A stretch of 64,000 bases of DNA from Gigaspora margarita (taxonomy: Eukaryota; Glomeromycota; Glomeromycetes; Diversisporales; Gigasporaceae): the NCBI GenBank assembly GCA_009809945.1, contig WTPW01000202.1, positions 505,067 through 569,066 of the forward strand. Reading direction: 5' to 3'. Each line of letters opens with the position of its first letter. Position 1 is the first letter of the stretch. The notes below the pieces were generated by a model. It did no database searches. It was given only the letters and a program-made list of their open reading frames with translations, and was not told the DNA's origin. A program made the position numbers and the translations under genes. Positions 41,203 to 53,600 of this stretch are shown one piece after another.

Positions 41203-41857
41203 TCCCTTATTTTGTTATGCAGGCAAATTTGCCTGCATAAATTTTAAATTTTTAAATTTTTTAAATAAAACTTTAAATATTAATTTTAGCTATATACTTT
41301 TTAANTAAAAAATATAATATTAGTTCTGTTTTATCAACTTTATTATAAAAATTTTTTAAATTATTAAAAAACTTTGGTATAATAAAAGTTTAAAGTTTTT
41401 GTTTTGGAACTTTTACTATAGAATTTTTTCTTTAGATTTTTTCAAATTTTATATGTCTCCGTCTATAAAAAAATTTTTACTTCTAATACAAGTCTTAATT
41501 TTTACAAGTAAATTACTTAAAGTGCAATAATAAAAGTTGTAATCTTTTATATAAACTACAATATTGTATTAGGAACTATATTTTTAAAATCAATATTAAA
41601 AGAATTTGCCAAGATATTGTAAATTATTTTTTTGGTTAAAAAATTTCTTTAAAATTCAATATTTTTAACTTATAAGCAACATTAACTTTTTGTCTTATAA
41701 TATAAAATTAAATAATTCAAAAATATAATTCTTATTTTCAAATATTATTATACCAAATTTTATTTAAATATTTTAAATGATTAAAAAAGTAGATTAGAGG
41801 TATATTTATAGTAATTATGCAGGCAAATTTGTCTGCAAACCTTTACAAACTAAGGGA
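41203..41857. mobile_element. 655-bp TA-flanked MITE, copy 2
   Basis: Ends TCCCTTATTTTGTTATGCAG and (reverse strand) TCCCTTAGTTTGTAAAGG, both leading to GCAGGCAAATTTGCCTGC-like repeats; flanked by TA (41201-41202, 41858-41859). Same length as copy 1 at 25125 but inverted. One ambiguous base at 41305. Confidence 0.8.
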
Positions 41858-41859
41858 TA

Positions 41860-42838
41860 AGTGTTAGTTCATAATAAAAATTATAATAAAAACATATAAA
41901 TTTACTATAAACTTTAAGCAAAACATTCTTTTCAGCTTACAAATTAACTTTTTTTTAAATTTTGGAATTAAGCATATTGAGAATAGTAGATTATGATTAT
42001 TTAGAGTACTTTTTTAAAATTTTGCAAAATTTGCAAATTTGTTTAGTAAATTTTCAATAAAAAAAAATTTTCCAACTTTAAAACTGCAATTATATACAAA
42101 ATTTTGTGTTGAACAACTTTATTTAGGCGACGAAAGTAGGTTACCTTGTAAGAAAAATAGGTTATCTATGTACTAAAGTTAAAATTTATTATATTTCTTG
42201 ATAAAACTTTTTTTCTTATTAGGTAACCTACTTTGGGCTCTTAAGCAAAGTTGTTCAGCATGTGATTTTACTTGTACTTAAAATCAAAACAGGCTTTTTC
42301 AGACCTTTTACTAAGCAAAAATTGAGATTAAAGTTAGAAATATATTTTTTTTTAAAAAAAAAATTTTTCTAACTTTAACCCTAATTTTCACGTAGTAAAA
42401 GGTAAAAAAGCACATTTTGATTTTGAATAAAGTAAAATTACATGCAGAACAACTTTTTTTAAGAGCCCAAAGTAGGTTACCTAATAAAAAAAAAAGTTTT
42501 ATCAAGAAATACGATAAATTTTAACTTTAGTACATAGATAACCTACTTTTCTTACAAGATAACCTACTTCCATTGCCTAAATAAAGTTGTTCAGTACAAA
42601 ATTTTGCATATAATTGCAGTTTTAAAGTTGAAAAATTTTTTTTATTAAAAAATTTTATCAAAAAAATTTGCAAATTTTGCAAAATTTTAAAAAAGTGCTC
42701 TAAATAACCATAATCTACTATTCTCAATATACTTAATTTCAAAATTTGAAAAAAGTTAATCTGTAAGCTAAAAAGAATGTTTTGCTTAAAGTTTATAGTA
42801 AATTTGTTTTTATTATAATTTTTACTATTATTTATCAC
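41860..42838. repeat. Near-perfect palindrome of about 970 bp
   Basis: Two arms of about 480 bp meet near 42352 (a run of A/T: TATATTTTTTTTTAAAAAAA). Paired landmarks: AAGTAGGTTACCT near 42133 with its complement near 42567; TTAGGTAACCTACTTTGGGC at 42219-42240 with GCCCAAAGTAGGTTACCTAA at about 42465. Its outer ends (CTAAGGGATAA and TTATCACTCAG) resemble the ends of the adjacent 655-bp MITE. Probably a fold-back transposon. Minus-strand open frames inside are by-products. Confidence 0.7.
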
Positions 42839-43072
42839 TCAGTGTAATATATATTCTGACTGATAATAACAATTTATTATATCTATTTAAGTAATAAAAT
42901 TTAATATATTTTTTTTTTCCACTTTACAACTTGCGCTATTTATTAGAATTTTTATGTACAAAGAAAATACAAAAACTACATCTAACTTTAATATAGGCTA
43001 TTACTTGGCGACTCCTCTAGTGCCCAGATATAGTTGTTGCACTGGTATTTGTTAGTCTCCAAGCCATACATG

Positions 43073-44970
43073 CAGTGTTGGCCCCTGGACTGGACCGGTC
43101 CAGTGGACCACTACTGGACTGAACTGGTCCAGTCCAGTTCCAGTACTTACTGGAACTGGACCTAAATAATAAATATGTTTATGAATAAAAATAAATTATA
43201 TTTATAAAATTTATAACTATATTTATATATTGTATAAGATTTGTCTAACTATACAAATATATTAACTTGTATTTATTATTTAAATAGCATCTAAATTTTG
43301 CTATTATACAAGTTTTGATTTTATAATAAATAATTTATAATATCAGTATATTAACTTTTTTTGATATAACTAAGCATCTAATTAAATTAGTATTGTAATT
43401 TTTTAGTATTTAAATTTTGCTTTTATATAAGTTTTAGTTTTAATTAATAATAATTTATAATATAATAAAATTTTTTATTTAACTAAATTGGTATTAATAT
43501 CTAAATTTGCTCTTATGCAAGTTTTAGTTTTAATTAATAAATAATTTATAATATAAAAACTGGTCAATCTGAATAAACTGTTTGTATATAACATACAACA
43601 CTTAGATGAGCCTGCAGAGTGATTAATTGAGTAGTTACTGTAATTTATAGAAACAGTTAATTAATAGTAAAAGCAGTTTGCAATTAACTAAATTCATTAT
43701 CATATTTTACTCTATGAATTTTTAGCAAAATCACTATAAGAATTACTTTAATTAATTTTAGTGCTTGTACATGATCTCAAACATCTTTAACCTTAATATT
43801 TTATATACATTTCCATAATACTATTAACATGTAATAATTCATATAAAAATTTAAATAAAATTTGTAATTTGTTAATACCTATATAGATTTAATAGATCCA
43901 TAAAAGTTAAAATTCCTAATAGCATATAATTTTTGATTGGCTAAAATTTAAAATTTTAAAAATTTTTAAACTTTAATATTAAATAAAATTTGAACCAGTG
44001 ATCGGTTTTGGATGATTTTACTACTGAAATGTTTGTCTCAATNAGACGATTCCAANGAGCCTAAAATCATCAAAATCCAATTACTGGATCCCAAGATCGT
44101 TATATGTTTGTGTTGCTTTAATTATATTAGTTTTGAATATATTCAAAATTATTATTAAAGATCTTATAAACTTTAACATTGAATAACTTGTGAACCAGTG
44201 ATCCGTTTAGATGATTTTGCTACCAAAATGCTCGTCTTAGTGAGACGATTCTAATGAACCTAAAATTATTAAATTCTGGTTACTGGATCCCAAGATCGTT
44301 ACAGATTTGTGTTATTTTATTATAAAATATATTAAATCAATTAAAAATAACACAAATCTATAACGAACTTTGGATCCTGTGATCAGAATTTAATGATTTT
44401 AGGTTAATTAGAATCGTCTCACTGAGATGAGCATTTTGGTAGTAAAATCATCCAAAACGGACCACTGGTTCACAAGTTATTCAGTATTAAATTTATAAGA
44501 TCTTTAATAATAACTTTTAATATATACAAAACTAATATAATTAAAGCAATACAAATTTATAACGATCTTGGGATCCAGTGATTGGATTTTGACAATTTTA
44601 GGCTCGTTGAATCGTCTCTTTGAGACAAACATTTTGGTAGTAAAATCACCAAAAACAGATCACTAGCTCAAATTTTATTTAATATTAAATTTTAAAAATT
44701 TTGAATTTTCAAAAAATTTTAGCCAATCAAATTGCAGTATTTATGATCAGGTAGGGGGTAGGGGTAGCCTCTTAGTAGCAAAATATCAGCTGATAAATAG
44801 CCCTCCCCTTATATATATGTATATACAAATTATATAAAGCCTATGGTCAATAAAAATTTTTTAAACAAATTATATAAAAACTGGACTGGACTGGAACTGG
44901 AACTAGTTCCAATGGAATGGTCCAGTCCAGTCCAGTTTTTAAAACTGGACTTAGGACTGTACCCAACACT
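43073..44970. mobile_element. 1898-bp non-autonomous hAT-type element, 8-bp target duplication
   Basis: Ends CAGTGTTGGCCCC and (reverse strand) CAGTGTTGGGTACAG; flanked by perfect CATACATG (43065-43072, 44971-44978). Subterminal regions are packed with CTGGACTGGA/TCCAGTCCAG repeats in both orientations (43085-43165 and 44880-44955), likely transposase-binding sites. No transposase frame; the centre is a palindrome (43933-44731). Confidence 0.85.
43933..44731. repeat. 800-bp palindrome with A-B-B'-A' organisation
   Basis: Four related modules of about 170 bp. Two are in direct order (each with GAACCAGTGATC, GAGACGATTC-like and TACTGGATCCCAAGATCG) and two are inverted copies, meeting near 44332. 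Outer ends GATTGGCTAAAATTT and AAATTTTAGCCAATC pair. Ambiguous bases at 44043 and 44056. It lies inside the 1898-bp hAT element. Confidence 0.75.
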
Positions 44971-45233
44971 GCATACATGACATTACTTATATATTTCTTC
45001 AAGAATATATCCAGGTTTTTAGCTACCTTTGTATTGTCTGAACAATCTAATTACTTTCACAGCTACCAACTAACTTTTTCTGTACCCATGATTTGTTAAA
45101 GAAATGAATTTTCTACTAGGATAGCAGCTTCTGCTACTTGTTCTTGCTTCCTTCTTTTCTTATCTTCATTTTCTGGTATACTTAATGAAGGAGGCCTTGA
45201 AACTGAAAAAGAGGCAAGTAACTTGAAATCCTC

Positions 45234-47114
45234 TCAATGCTTTCTCCTCATCTTCCTGTTTATACCAACTAACTTCTCCCATCGAATAATCCAATCATAT
45301 CTTTCTTTCCAAATAATACAATAAAAGCTCTTCTGGAAGACATACAAGACTCTATAGATATACAGATTCACTTCTTTTTTGCTAAGCCCTATATGGTAAA
45401 GCTGTGACCACTTTTCTTTTTCTGCGATACCACAGATATACATCTCCTTTTCTATGTATCTTTTCTTCTTGTTGTCATCCAACAAAACTTTCTTCAAACC
45501 CCTAATATCTAATATAAACCTTGATTCGTCTGTCAAAACTGTCCATGCTATTTTAAGTGCTTGCACCTTTGTTTCTTGCCAAAGCTCATCTAACAAACTA
45601 AATCACACTAAATAACTAATATTTTCCTTGACCTCTTCTGTATACATAATACAGTTCAAAGATGCATATAACTAAGGTTTACATAAATGCAACTCTTCTA
45701 GTGTTGGGAGAAGTTGAAAAATACCTTTAATACATGAGACAAGTATGAAACTGTTCTCCATTGATCTATATCTTACTCCTCCCAATTCTTTAAATCTTCC
45801 CCATCTAAACAACCAATTTAGCTTATCTTCATTAAGACCCCAACTTTTGAGTAGGACTTCTTTTTGAAACAAGGCATTTTCCTTTATAAAATCTTCTCTT
45901 GAGTTGCATAATAAACTTCTATGAGCAGTCTTCAACAACTTTTCCTTTCCAAAATAATGAGACATTTCATTGTGTGTAAGAACTGGGTATCCATTTCTAC
46001 TCCTCTTCAAGGTAAGCTGCCTCTTTCGCAAGTTCATCAGCCCTTTCATTCCAAAGTAAACCACTATGAGCTTTAACTTTGATTAAATCCAGAACAATTT
46101 CCTTGGCTTGAATTACTTCTACAATCTTGTCCAAAATTGATCTGTTCTTTAGCTTAAGCAGCTTTTTGAAGCTCTGAGATTTCAAGACTTTCTTGATACC
46201 ACTAATTGCAGATGAACTGTCTGTTTTAATTGTGACTTGTGCGTATAACCTGGCTACTAATAATGAATACAAAATTGCAACTAACTCTGGTCTCGTCGAT
46301 GATGGCCAGTCAATTACTCTAACTTTTTCAAATGAAACTACTAACTTTTCCTCCTTATCAAGCTGTACTCAGTCAGCACCCATCCTATCTTCCAAACCTG
46401 CTTTCTCTTTATATCATGAACTATCTATATAAAACATATAATCTGCTCTACCTTCCTCAATATTTTTTATCATCAAATCCTTTAGTAACTTACTAATTCT
46501 ACCACCTAAACCCTGCTTCTCAATCAACTTCAATTCAAACGGCCTAATCTCAACTATCTCCATAGCTTCTTCTGTGAAACTGCGATCTCTTGTCATACTA
46601 ACTGAAAAGAAACCTTTGTAGTAACTTAAAGGAAATGTCAAGTGCTAATTGTTTTCTCTTCTAAAATTCCACTTATTGATTTTACATGTTCACTTTGGTC
46701 TACTACAAACTGGCAGTCATTTTCCTTTCCTTTACTATTTAGCTGATATCCTCTACATCTTTTGATCCCAACTGTTCCTTTTTTTATCTGTACCTCTAAC
46801 CAATGATCTACTATCATCTTGCACTTCAACTTTTTGTTTACTCGGCCTAACAGAATCTAGTTCAAATTCTTCTTTTTAACGATCACCCAGTTTTTGAACC
46901 TCTTGTCATTTTGCAGTTTTTCCAGTTGTGGTAGTGAGGCTACATGATTTTCTACCTCTCGCATATATTCTTTCTTAAGTTTCCTAGAGTCTGAACTTCT
47001 TAAAACTACTTTCTCAAGTCCAGAAAACCAACGTGAAACTTTCCCCTTCATGCTTCTTCCTCTTGAAACCTTGATCTGTTTCCATATCATTAATTCACTT
47101 CTGGTCAGGTCCAA
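45234..47114 (-). pseudogene. LINE ORF2 C-terminal part with RNase H, broken
   Basis: RNase H at about 46000-46440: FYIDSS (first Asp), STRPELVAILYSLL (Glu), VTIKTDSSSAISGIKK (Asp) and KAHSGLLWNERADELAKEAA (His/Asp). Downstream is a Trp-rich C terminus (YCIIWKERYDWIIRWEKL) similar in style to the end of the plus-strand LINE (TIWKNRCEKIIEWEKA), so both belong to related LINE families. TGA codons fall at Trp-like positions (DSS-TGA-YKEK, GAD-TGA-VQLD). Confidence 0.65.
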
Positions 47115-47451
47115 GATTTGATTTAGACCAACAATTTCTAGATCAATTCTTGCTTTTAATGATTGTTTAACTAACTTTCTTCAAGCAGATCTGTAAGTAA
47201 CCAATTTTCTTTTACCCTTTTCTCCTGGCAACTTCTTATTTCAAATTTCAAATTCATTGCTTTGTACTTCTCTATTATGTTACACATTAAGTTTCCCCTC
47301 TAAAGCCTAACAATCTTGCTATTAAACTAAATGCTCCGCATGTCCTTCAAGATACCAGCTTTGATAGCATCCTGCTAATAAAATTTAATATATTAATGAT
47401 ATTAAAAAGATAAAAGTATACTTATTTCATTTACTATTTATGTATACTGTA

Positions 47452-48030
47452 TGTATTTAAAAATAAGCTACCTTTTTTAGGAATCGTCTAAAGCCATGTA
47501 CTCACATGATATTTTTGTGTAAATCAACCAACTGGAGTTATGTAATTTTGTTTATACAGATCAGCCCGAAGAAGACAAAAAACAAAAAAAATACAAGAAC
47601 ATAAAAACAGCAGTTCAAACCTTTCTTGGACTATTAATAAAAAATGCTGGGAAGCCAATTTATCTATATATTTGTTCTAACTTTAATTCTGATCCTAATG
47701 CTAAACAGGCTCTAACACTAATTTTAATTAAATTTTCAAAAAATCACGTGGTACATGGCTTTAGCTATTCCTTTTTGGCATTTTCAAAATATTGAGTTTT
47801 TTAAAAAAATTAAAAAACATACTAATAAAAGTTGTCCAAATTATACCAAATTTTTATTATTTATGTATTTTGATGTGCTAAACAAGTTTACTTAATGATG
47901 CTTTTGAGGTTTACTTAGTAAAATTTAGACTTTTATATGTAGCAACTACTAATAGATTTTTTAAGATTTTTGAAAAAAAATTAGAAGGGTAGTTTATTTT
48001 CAGAGATAGTTTATTTTTAGCAATATACAA
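47452..48030. mobile_element. Diverged TA-type MITE related to 55.2 kb copy
   Basis: Begins AAAATAAGCTACCTTTTTT and ends GGTAGTTTATTTTCAGAG. The interior (GTTTACTTAGTAAAATTTAG ... TTTTATATGTAGCAAC) is the reverse complement of the interior of the MITE at 55200-55514. Ends not precisely defined. Confidence 0.45.
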
Positions 48031-48732
48031 AAAAGTAAAAGTATAAAGTAAAAGTCTACTTATCTTATTTACTACTTATGTATAATAACAATTTATTATA
48101 TCATGATGGCAATTGTTATATAAAAAAAAAGAGCGAAAGTATACTTATCTCATTTGTTGCATTGATAACAATAAATGTAATTTAGTGATTTGAGCTGGTC
48201 AGGCTATAATTGGTTAACCGATCTGAACTGAATAAGTTTCAGGTAGCTAGTTGAGTAAACACTTAATCAGTTGACCTATCAACTAGTTGACGATATATAA
48301 ATAATATCATAAAAGAGCAAAAGTCCTGAAAAGTTTTGAAAAGAAAATAAATGAACATAGTAAGCAAAAATTTGAGTAAAGGACCAAGAATTCCCAAAAG
48401 TAAATGTGAAGTATTGGTTGAATCAGTTGATACCAAATATTTCAGTTCAGTTAACTAATTAAGAAAATTTTTCTTAGTTCAAATCATTAATATAATTAGG
48501 AGTATGCTATTTATTACATGATATTTTTTACTTAGCAGTCATCCTCATCTATGTATGATGTGATCACTTTATCTAATTCTGATTAATTAATATAATATAT
48601 AGATGTGATTATTACCTTTAACCATGTATCTATAATAAAAATCACATAATAAATGGTATGCTCCTTATAATTTACTATCATTATCAATAATAATCTGAGA
48701 TTTGAAATATATTATAAAATTTATCAATGTAT

Positions 48733-48924
48733 TATAATAGGACCTTGAACAATGCAAGTCAAGGTTATATTTATATATTATCTACTTTTCTGCAATTCTG
48801 ATTGGCCCAAATAAGGTTCAACCAATCAGAATTGCAGATTTTTTCAAATTTTGGATAAATTTTATAAAAATCTTATATTAAACCTAATATAACCTCTATA
48901 TATATTGTTCAGGGTCCTATTATA
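48733..48924. mobile_element. 192-bp MITE with nested internal hairpin
   Basis: Ends TATAATAGGACCTTGAACAAT and (reverse strand) TATAATAGGACCCTGAACAAT. Inside, TCTGCAATTCTGATTGG and CCAATCAGAATTGCAGA form a second inverted repeat. No coding. Confidence 0.6.
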
Positions 48925-50600
48925 ATACTAGTCTTTCTATTACATTATAAACAATTACATACTATGCTTTGTTTTGATCAAAGAAAAAATAATTGCTAAA
49001 ATCGATATAAATCAATATTAATTGATAGAATTAATTGAAATTGCTTAAACTAACTTTTAAATTATTGCTTCCTGCTGTATCCTTTGTCTTCTTTTTATAC
49101 CATTTTTTTTTACAATTAATATATTACTCTAATATACTCTTCTTTTTTTCCTTATTATCTTTTGTCTATCTCATTTTCTCTTTATTTTTTTTAAATCCAA
49201 AGAACAGAATCCTGTCCAGGTTCTGTTGTCCTGGCATTCCTTTTTTATTATTTTTCGCTATTTTTTGCTTTATTTTGTTATCTTTCATTTTTTTTTCTCT
49301 ATTTTTTTTAAAATGCATTGGCAGTATGAGTTTTATGATCAAGAGTTTTCAAAATCTTATACTTTAACACAACATATTTTGCAAAGACATCCTTATCTTC
49401 AAGGTGAAACAAATCATTCTATTATGAAAAGCAATTAGATACAACTATTTGAAAACTTCCATTTTCTGAAAATAACTCAAATCAATTCTTTGATAAAGAG
49501 CAAGTAAATGATAGCATTTGGAATCTTCTAGCTAATATACCTTTGAAATATAACTCATATAGGATAAATTAAGCACTTAATATTAATAATATTTAAAATA
49601 TTAATAATCGATTATATGATATATAGAATGAAATTATCTTAGTATCGCCTGTGTTCAAATTAGATTTTTCTAAATTTTCGATAGTATATGAAGTAAATTG
49701 TTATAAATATTTTATAAATATTATCTAACAATCTATATTGTTAGAATGAAGATATATCTGTATTACCTTATTTAGATATAGAAATAGAGAATGTTTTAGT
49801 AGATTCTGAGTTTCTTTTTATAGAAAATAAACTGCCTAAGATAGAATATAATGAAATTGACTCAGAAGATTATAAAGGTGCTTCATTTGATAATACTTAT
49901 AATGATCTACAACATTCTGAAATAATGAAATGGTCTATTGATGCTTATTGAGATTTTATAGAAATAATTAATAAGCATCAGCTATCTAATTCTGTTAGCG
50001 ATACTTTAATAAATTCTTTCAATAAATATTCCAACCTGGACGTATCACCACTTTCTTTAGCAACAAAGATTGGAAAGCAAATTTCTGAATAATTTTATAA
50101 TTACTTACATAGAATTCAAAGAAGTTTCTATTATAGCGATTGAATATGTTAAGTATACCTTTTACTATCAATCATTAATTAAGGCAATAAAGTCTTTACT
50201 AATGATCAATAGTATTAATAAAACATTGGTACTTAGCTTTGAAGATAAAAAAGAAATAAAAAATAATAGAATATTGTATACAATATAATTCTAACTAGTG
50301 AGAACAAGAAGAATCTATTTTATTGATTGGATAACGATTACTATTAATTATTTTTTATTCTGACACAACATCTCTAGATCATATAGAAAAATCTTCTGAA
50401 CACAACATATTTCTATCTCTAGGTAATATTTCCAACTTATAGTAAAACAAACCAGAATCTTAAGCTTTAATCGAGTACTTATTAATCTTAAAAGTTAGCG
50501 ATTTCAGATTGAAACCCTCAGAAGACTTTCAAAAATTACAAATAGAAGTCTTTTAGAGATATTTAGAGATTTACTCAAGCCTATTGCTAATGGTCCAGAG

Positions 50601-53600
50601 TAGAGATTGGACTCGCAAAAAATTATGTTAGCCGTTTAATCGCGCCGTGTAACCATAAACTATGCGGTTAATCATCAATAATCGTTTAATCTAGTAATCG
50701 TATAACCGTTAATCATTTACCCGTTTAATCGCAATTGTATAATGAATTTTATTAATCGTTTAACAATAATGATAGTCTATAATAACTCATTATTAATATG
50801 ACCATGTTATTGGTCTTTATTTTAATCGTTGAATATGATGTATAGCTAATATTAATCGTTATACAACTCTGCAGGACTTTATAAAAATGTCGTACTGTAT
50901 AGTACCATTTTAAAAAAACATATATAATCGAAATTTAGATAATTGAAGCAGCAAAAATATACCTTTATTATCCCCATATTAGCTGATTTTAATCACAAGC
51001 GAATGCATTTCATTGACAACCGATTGTTACCGCTTTTAATAAAATTCACCTATGCGATACATTAATAATCGAATTTAATCCTCTGGCTGATAATATTTCG
51101 AATGTCATGCAAGTTTGCAAAAAAATTGGGTTTCTTGATAACTTGTGCTTGTCCTTTTTAACCATAGCCCTATAACCTTTTTTTTATCATCCTACAAGTC
51201 GCTCTATGATTACTTAAAGTAATTGCATTGTTTGAATTAATTTCTTGTCCAAGAGTAGATTAACCTGCTGCTTCACAATGTAAATCTAAAATTCTATGCG
51301 AGTTGCTTAAGACATATTTAGATATTCATCATTACGCTTTAGAAAAAGCATTTTCCCTATAATTTTTGAGCCTAATCGTGTACGTTTAGATGTAATCAAG
51401 TTTCCTGCATCTGAGAAAAGTCTCTCGCAGGGGACTGATGTCGCTGGTATGCACAAATACCTACGTGCTAATAGTGATAAAATTGGAAATTCACTTTTGT
51501 GATTATTCCACCATTGCCAAGGATTGGCATTATAATTCATAGGAGCAAGATCTAAGTATCGTATAACCTCATCTAAAGGTGCAATGTCTTCTTGGTTTTG
51601 TACCCCAAAAATGCCTTCAAAAAAGGGATTTTGTGTAATTTCAGGAGCTATCGGTAATGTTTCTTGTTCCAGTTGATTATCACCACTAATATTAAGCTGT
51701 TGTAATTTCTCAAATTCATCTTTTAACTTGATTCTGGCCTTAGCTCGTTCTCTACTGGTGAATGATGTCATTTTTTTTGTTCGAGGATCTAAGAGAGTAG
51801 CAACTAATCCGATTTCATGAAAATCATGCCAATTTTTTTCTAAAGAATTAAAAATAGCATTTTTAAATTCTTTTTCTATAAGGTCGAGATTAGGTGATGA
51901 TGATAAAGCATGTGAGCGAGCATCACAAGCTGAATCTAATTGTGAGTAAAATTCATCTTCATTTTCGCTTTCAGAATCTAACAGAAGGTCCGATTCTATA
52001 AATATATAAATAGGTTTAGGTTTTTGTAATCGTTTTTTATATTTTTTTTAGTTGTCAAAAAATAATATAGGCCCAGCAAAAATTTACCATTATCGTCTTC
52101 ATCATCTTCACTATTACTAATTTCATCACTATACAAGTTTACTATATATTGATTTTGTAATTCTCGAATTGTTGGGTACATTAATGAAAGGGTAGGATAT
52201 TTGCTTCCCGAAAAGAATGTTGTTGCAAGCTCAAATGGTTTTAATGCATCAACAATTCTTTTCAACAGATCCCATTCATAATCTTTTAAAAGTAGCCGAG
52301 ATAATATTTGGCCGTCTTTCTTATTTTCATTACCTTTTTTTAATGGTAATACGGATGCAAGCCATATAATTGCATCCTTTAGTTCTAAAAGCCGTGCCCA
52401 CGAATAATAACTAGAGTTCCATCTAGTGCAGACTTCAGATCTGTTACGTAAAATTTTTATTGTTGATTCATCAACTTCTTCTTCCTCTGCTGAACCGATT
52501 TCTTGATCCATATCAAGGTTTGACAATTCATTAAATCGAAGAATTTCAACATTTTCTTCTCGAATATGATTTTGTCGTGCGAGGTCTATTTGTGCTGCAT
52601 CAAGTCGTTCAGATTGTTTAACTGATTTTGTAAAAAATTTTACCAATTTTTTGAATCTTTTAACATATGGAGTAATTTTTTTTAGCCCTTTTACTACTGA
52701 TAGTTGGAGCATATGAGCGGAACAGGGTAGTCGTTCAATATCTTCCCAAATCATAAAAGCTTTTTTCATGTTTGAGCCATTGTCAGTAACCCCTATAAAC
52801 AATTTTTCATTTAATCCAAATTCATGCATCTTATTATTAAGATAATCGTGTATTCTCTCAGCTGTATGAGGATATTGCATACGTTCGATTGTAAGAAGCA
52901 TGTCAATGATTTCAAAATTAGGCGTTAACCAATGCACTGTAATACCAATATATCCAAATTTAGACCGTGCAGTCCAGAGATCTGTGGTTATTGCAGCATA
53001 TTCACATGTTTCATTAATCTTTTCTTTAAATTTGATTATTCCATCTTGACAATTCGCTATTATAAGATCTTTACACAACTTATTAGATGGTGGTTTAAAC
53101 CTGGGATCAATTTTTTTCATAAACCGTTGAAATCCTTTTCCACGAAGTGTATTAAAGGATACGGAATCTATAGCAATCCACTCTGCACATGCAGCTTGTA
53201 ACTCATTTTGTCTATTTGGGCCATGCGGTCTTATATTTTCCATAACCTGTTCGAGTGTAGCCTGAGTAGGTTCTTTTTTTTTTTTTACCTATTTCGGTAG
53301 TTTGAATAAATATAAATTTATTTATACAATATAAATTAAAAATAATACCTTTTTGGCTAGATTTTCAAGAACTATATTATGTTCTTGAGTTACATGGTAG
53401 TTCATAGATGTGGTCGAATTTGTGTTAGTACGATCATATTTATGACCACATTTTTTTTTTATTCCATCCTTAGTTATTTCAACCTGACACACTGCAAATG
53501 ATCCTTCTTGTTCAAAATATTTCCATGCTTCAGCTATACGTTTACGCTTTTTCTTTTTTTTTGGTAAACTAGCAGTTTTTTTATCTTTTAACTGAGATGA

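Larger units (their letters stand above)
42911..47375 (-). mobile_element. 5'-truncated LINE with 19-bp target duplication
   Basis: The direct repeat TAATAAAATTTAATATATT occurs at 42892-42910 and 47376-47394. The left copy is followed by T8 (the A tail of a minus-strand LINE), then 3' UTR, then the ORF2 C-terminal half at 45234-47114. A nested non-autonomous hAT occupies 43073-44970 of the 3' region. The layout is a textbook target-primed insertion that lost its 5' end. Confidence 0.75.

Noticed and set aside
41880-42838. Minus-strand open frames of 64 and 103 codons
   Set aside because: They lie in the arms of a palindrome and are AT-rich by-products.
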